From assembly GCA_964501925.1 (NCBI GenBank), contig CAZCTM010000004.1:54235-118234 (forward strand): a DNA stretch of 64,000 nucleotides, given 5' to 3'. Position 1 is the first letter of the stretch. Each line of letters begins with the position of its first letter. A model generated the notes under the pieces. The model was given only the letters and a program-made list of their open reading frames with translations, ran no database searches and was not told where the DNA came from. Positions 62,524 through 64,000 of this stretch are shown piece after piece. The translations under genes and the position numbers were made by a program. This stretch comes from CAYLYU01 sp964501925 (GTDB lineage: Bacteria; Pseudomonadota; Zetaproteobacteria; Mariprofundales; Mariprofundaceae).

Positions 62524-64000
62524 ATGGTGCAATTAAAACATTTCGGTGATGACAGGGACTTTTTCAAATACGATCTGATCACATTCATTCTGAACGAAGC
62601 CAGCCTGAGCAATTATGTATTTATCCCTATGCTCACAGAGCATAGAAATGATAACGAAGGTCAAAAATCACCCGCTGACAGACACGACCGGAGCCACGAA
62701 CTGCTCCAGTTTATGCGGGGTTGTCCCAGCAAGAGTTTAAGGCATTGGAAAAACTGGATAAGCCGTTTTGTTGGCCAATATATTACGGTCGAACCTGTGG
62801 ATTCAACCTTCTTCCATGACAGCAACAGGATGACCTACTGGGAAAAATTCAACGCGATGTTGACCGAAAAAAACGCGCTCATCTTTATCGATCCGGATAC
62901 CGGTCTAGAAACAGGAAGTCTTTCATACCAAAAGAGGCAAGGAAGAGAGAAATACTTGCTCAACAATGAATTGTCTCACCTGGTTGGTCGTATGGACAAT
63001 ACATCTGTCCTGATGATCTACCAGCACCTGTCTCGTGACAGAAACTATCATGATGCTGGCGTTCAAAAAAAGATAGTGCAGGCAGAGAAAGCCGCACCTG
63101 GAGATGTACTTGTTTGCGCGTACAGAGAAAACGACCTTGCTTTTCTGTTCGTAATGAAAACGCAAGAACAATACCGGGAAGTATTCGGGATACTGAATGC
63201 ATACCACGAGAAAAGTGCCGCTGTACATAAATCAATTTATGGTTCATCGCCCCCCAAGAAAACGAGTGCACCTCAGATCCTTTCTACGGATACAAACATG
63301 GAGAATGAGTCACTGGATAATGAAGAGCAGGAAAAATGGGCACTTAAAGTAGATGTTATGAATAATCTGGAGAAAAACTTGGATTACAAAGACCTGAGAA
63401 AAGCCTTGGAAAAGGTCCTATACCGCAGGTTTTATGACAACGCCTATACCAGAAATTCCATAATTATGGAATATACGCCAGACGGTAAAGTTACCAGCAC
63501 ACACGTTAGAATGAGTTCCAAGGTGGCAGAAGAATTAGTAAGTGACTACTTGGACAAATTCACAGATTATGAACTGTTCAGAATATTATGGGATAACATG
63601 CGAATAAGCCCAGTTGCGACTTATAAATATTTACATTACAGCCTGTCATGGGAAAATCAAAAATTGATTTATGATCAATTGTCCAGGATATACGATCTAG
63701 AATACAGATCACAATATGCCATCCTATTTGTAACATTCATCTCATACATACTGTATGTATGGGCCGTCATACAGATAAGACCGGCCACAGACGCGTGGCT
63801 GACATATCCTACGATAGCTATGATGGTGGCGATGTGTATAATAACGGACAATATAATGAAGAGCGATGCCGATCCAATAATGAACAGAGACCCAGACGAC
63901 AGACCCATGTTTGTACTGCATCCATTGCCCAAGAAACATGAATACATAATGAACCCTCTGCACAAGGCAGAAAATTTGCGCGAGAAGCGATCATTGCGGT
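62524..64000 (+). CDS. Large two-domain protein with C-terminal membrane helices (5' part, cut by window edge)
   Basis: Open from ATG 62524 to the last base, at least 492 codons with no stop. Domain 1 (about 1-235) opens HFGDDRDFFKYDLITFIL and holds LIFIDPDTGLE (Asp123 region) and SVLMIYQHLSRDRNY. This recalls the spacing of nucleotide or SAM-binding alpha/beta folds but is not a match I can name. A linker (about 235-275) and a helical region follow, then two transmembrane helices (about 400-420 and 426-446), then a polar tail. Codon use is AT-rich (many ATA, AGA), unlike the rest of the window. Third gene of the accessory operon. Confidence 0.85.
   Translation, partial: MVQLKHFGDDRDFFKYDLITFILNEASLSNYVFIPMLTEHRNDNEGQKSPADRHDRSHELLQFMRGCPSKSLRHWKNWISRFVGQYITVEPVDSTFFHDSNRMTYWEKFNAMLTEKNALIFIDPDTGLETGSLSYQKRQGREKYLLNNELSHLVGRMDNTSVLMIYQHLSRDRNYHDAGVQKKIVQAEKAAPGDVLVCAYRENDLAFLFVMKTQEQYREVFGILNAYHEKSAAVHKSIYGSSPPKKTSAPQILSTDTNMENESLDNEEQEKWALKVDVMNNLEKNLDYKDLRKALEKVLYRRFYDNAYTRNSIIMEYTPDGKVTSTHVRMSSKVAEELVSDYLDKFTDYELFRILWDNMRISPVATYKYLHYSLSWENQKLIYDQLSRIYDLEYRSQYAILFVTFISYILYVWAVIQIRPATDAWLTYPTIAMMVAMCIITDNIMKSDADPIMNRDPDDRPMFVLHPLPKKHEYIMNPLHKAENLREKRSLR

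Noticed and set aside
1..64000. CRISPR arrays, insertion sequences, rRNA or tmRNA genes
   Set aside because: No regularly spaced repeats, transposase genes or rRNA/tmRNA landmarks were found on reading both strands.

Overview
The window is about 64 kb of a proteobacterial chromosome. It carries proteobacterial housekeeping genes (rpoN, ptsN, bolA/grxD, hemD/X/Y, smpB, lnt, miaB-phoH-ybeY-corC). It also has a beta/gamma-type hprK-rapZ-PTS block, a PrsK/PrsR-like two-component pair, a canonical SMC protein and a two-gene pyruvate:ferredoxin oxidoreductase. This mix suggests a chemolithotroph-like lineage outside the enterics; Zetaproteobacteria, Acidithiobacillus-like or deep beta/gamma groups would all fit, but the sequence alone does not settle it. 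Gene density is very high, with many ATGA/TTGA stop-start overlaps, until about 61.4 kb.

Layout. 0-7.9 kb: truncated exported protein, BamC-like lipoprotein, bolA-grxD, then rpoN, ptsN, hprK, rapZ, a mannose-type EIIA, HPr and enzyme I. This is a complete regulatory phosphorelay with no sugar permease. 7.9-18.9 kb: bioB, dapA, a PrsK/PrsR-like sensor and sigma-54 activator (with a GAFAGA loop in place of GAFTGA), a small secreted protein, clpB behind a heat-shock-type promoter, a class I cytochrome c, smpB and three envelope proteins. 19-26.3 kb (minus strand): a corrinoid uptake and salvage operon (TonB receptor, TonB, BtuF, BtuC, BtuD, CobO, CbiX-like, CobA) behind a clear cobalamin riboswitch. 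26.4-37.7 kb: GGDEF/EAL protein, MscS, lipase, tRNA-Arg(CCG), smc, FetB-like permease, glyS-glyQ. 37.8-39.6 kb: secreted beta-helix repeat protein with a GGGGC C-terminal sorting-like tail. 39.7-48.4 kb: miaB-phoH-ybeY-corC-lnt-gpsA, Yip1-like protein, DUF2782, Smr, ThiE-like protein and a small membrane protein. 48.5-52.9 kb (minus): hemD-hemB-hemX-hemY-usp. 53-60.7 kb: recQ, three small minus-strand genes, then PFOR.

The right end changes character. A decayed aldehyde dehydrogenase 3' end (61.2-61.4 kb) and about 430 bp without recognisable genes lead into an AT-richer accessory operon. That operon has a strong sigma-70 promoter embedded in nested inverted repeats, a 105-aa unknown protein, a 68-aa zinc-ribbon protein, and a long open frame (at least 492 codons, running off the window) whose product has an N-terminal DPDTGLE-motif domain and two transmembrane helices. 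This is the best candidate for an undescribed system.

A second recurring oddity concerns start codons. Three conserved genes (tonB, miaB, corC) lack an ATG/GTG/TTG start that preserves their N-terminal domain, yet each has a Shine-Dalgarno sequence exactly 6 nt before an in-frame ATA or ATT.
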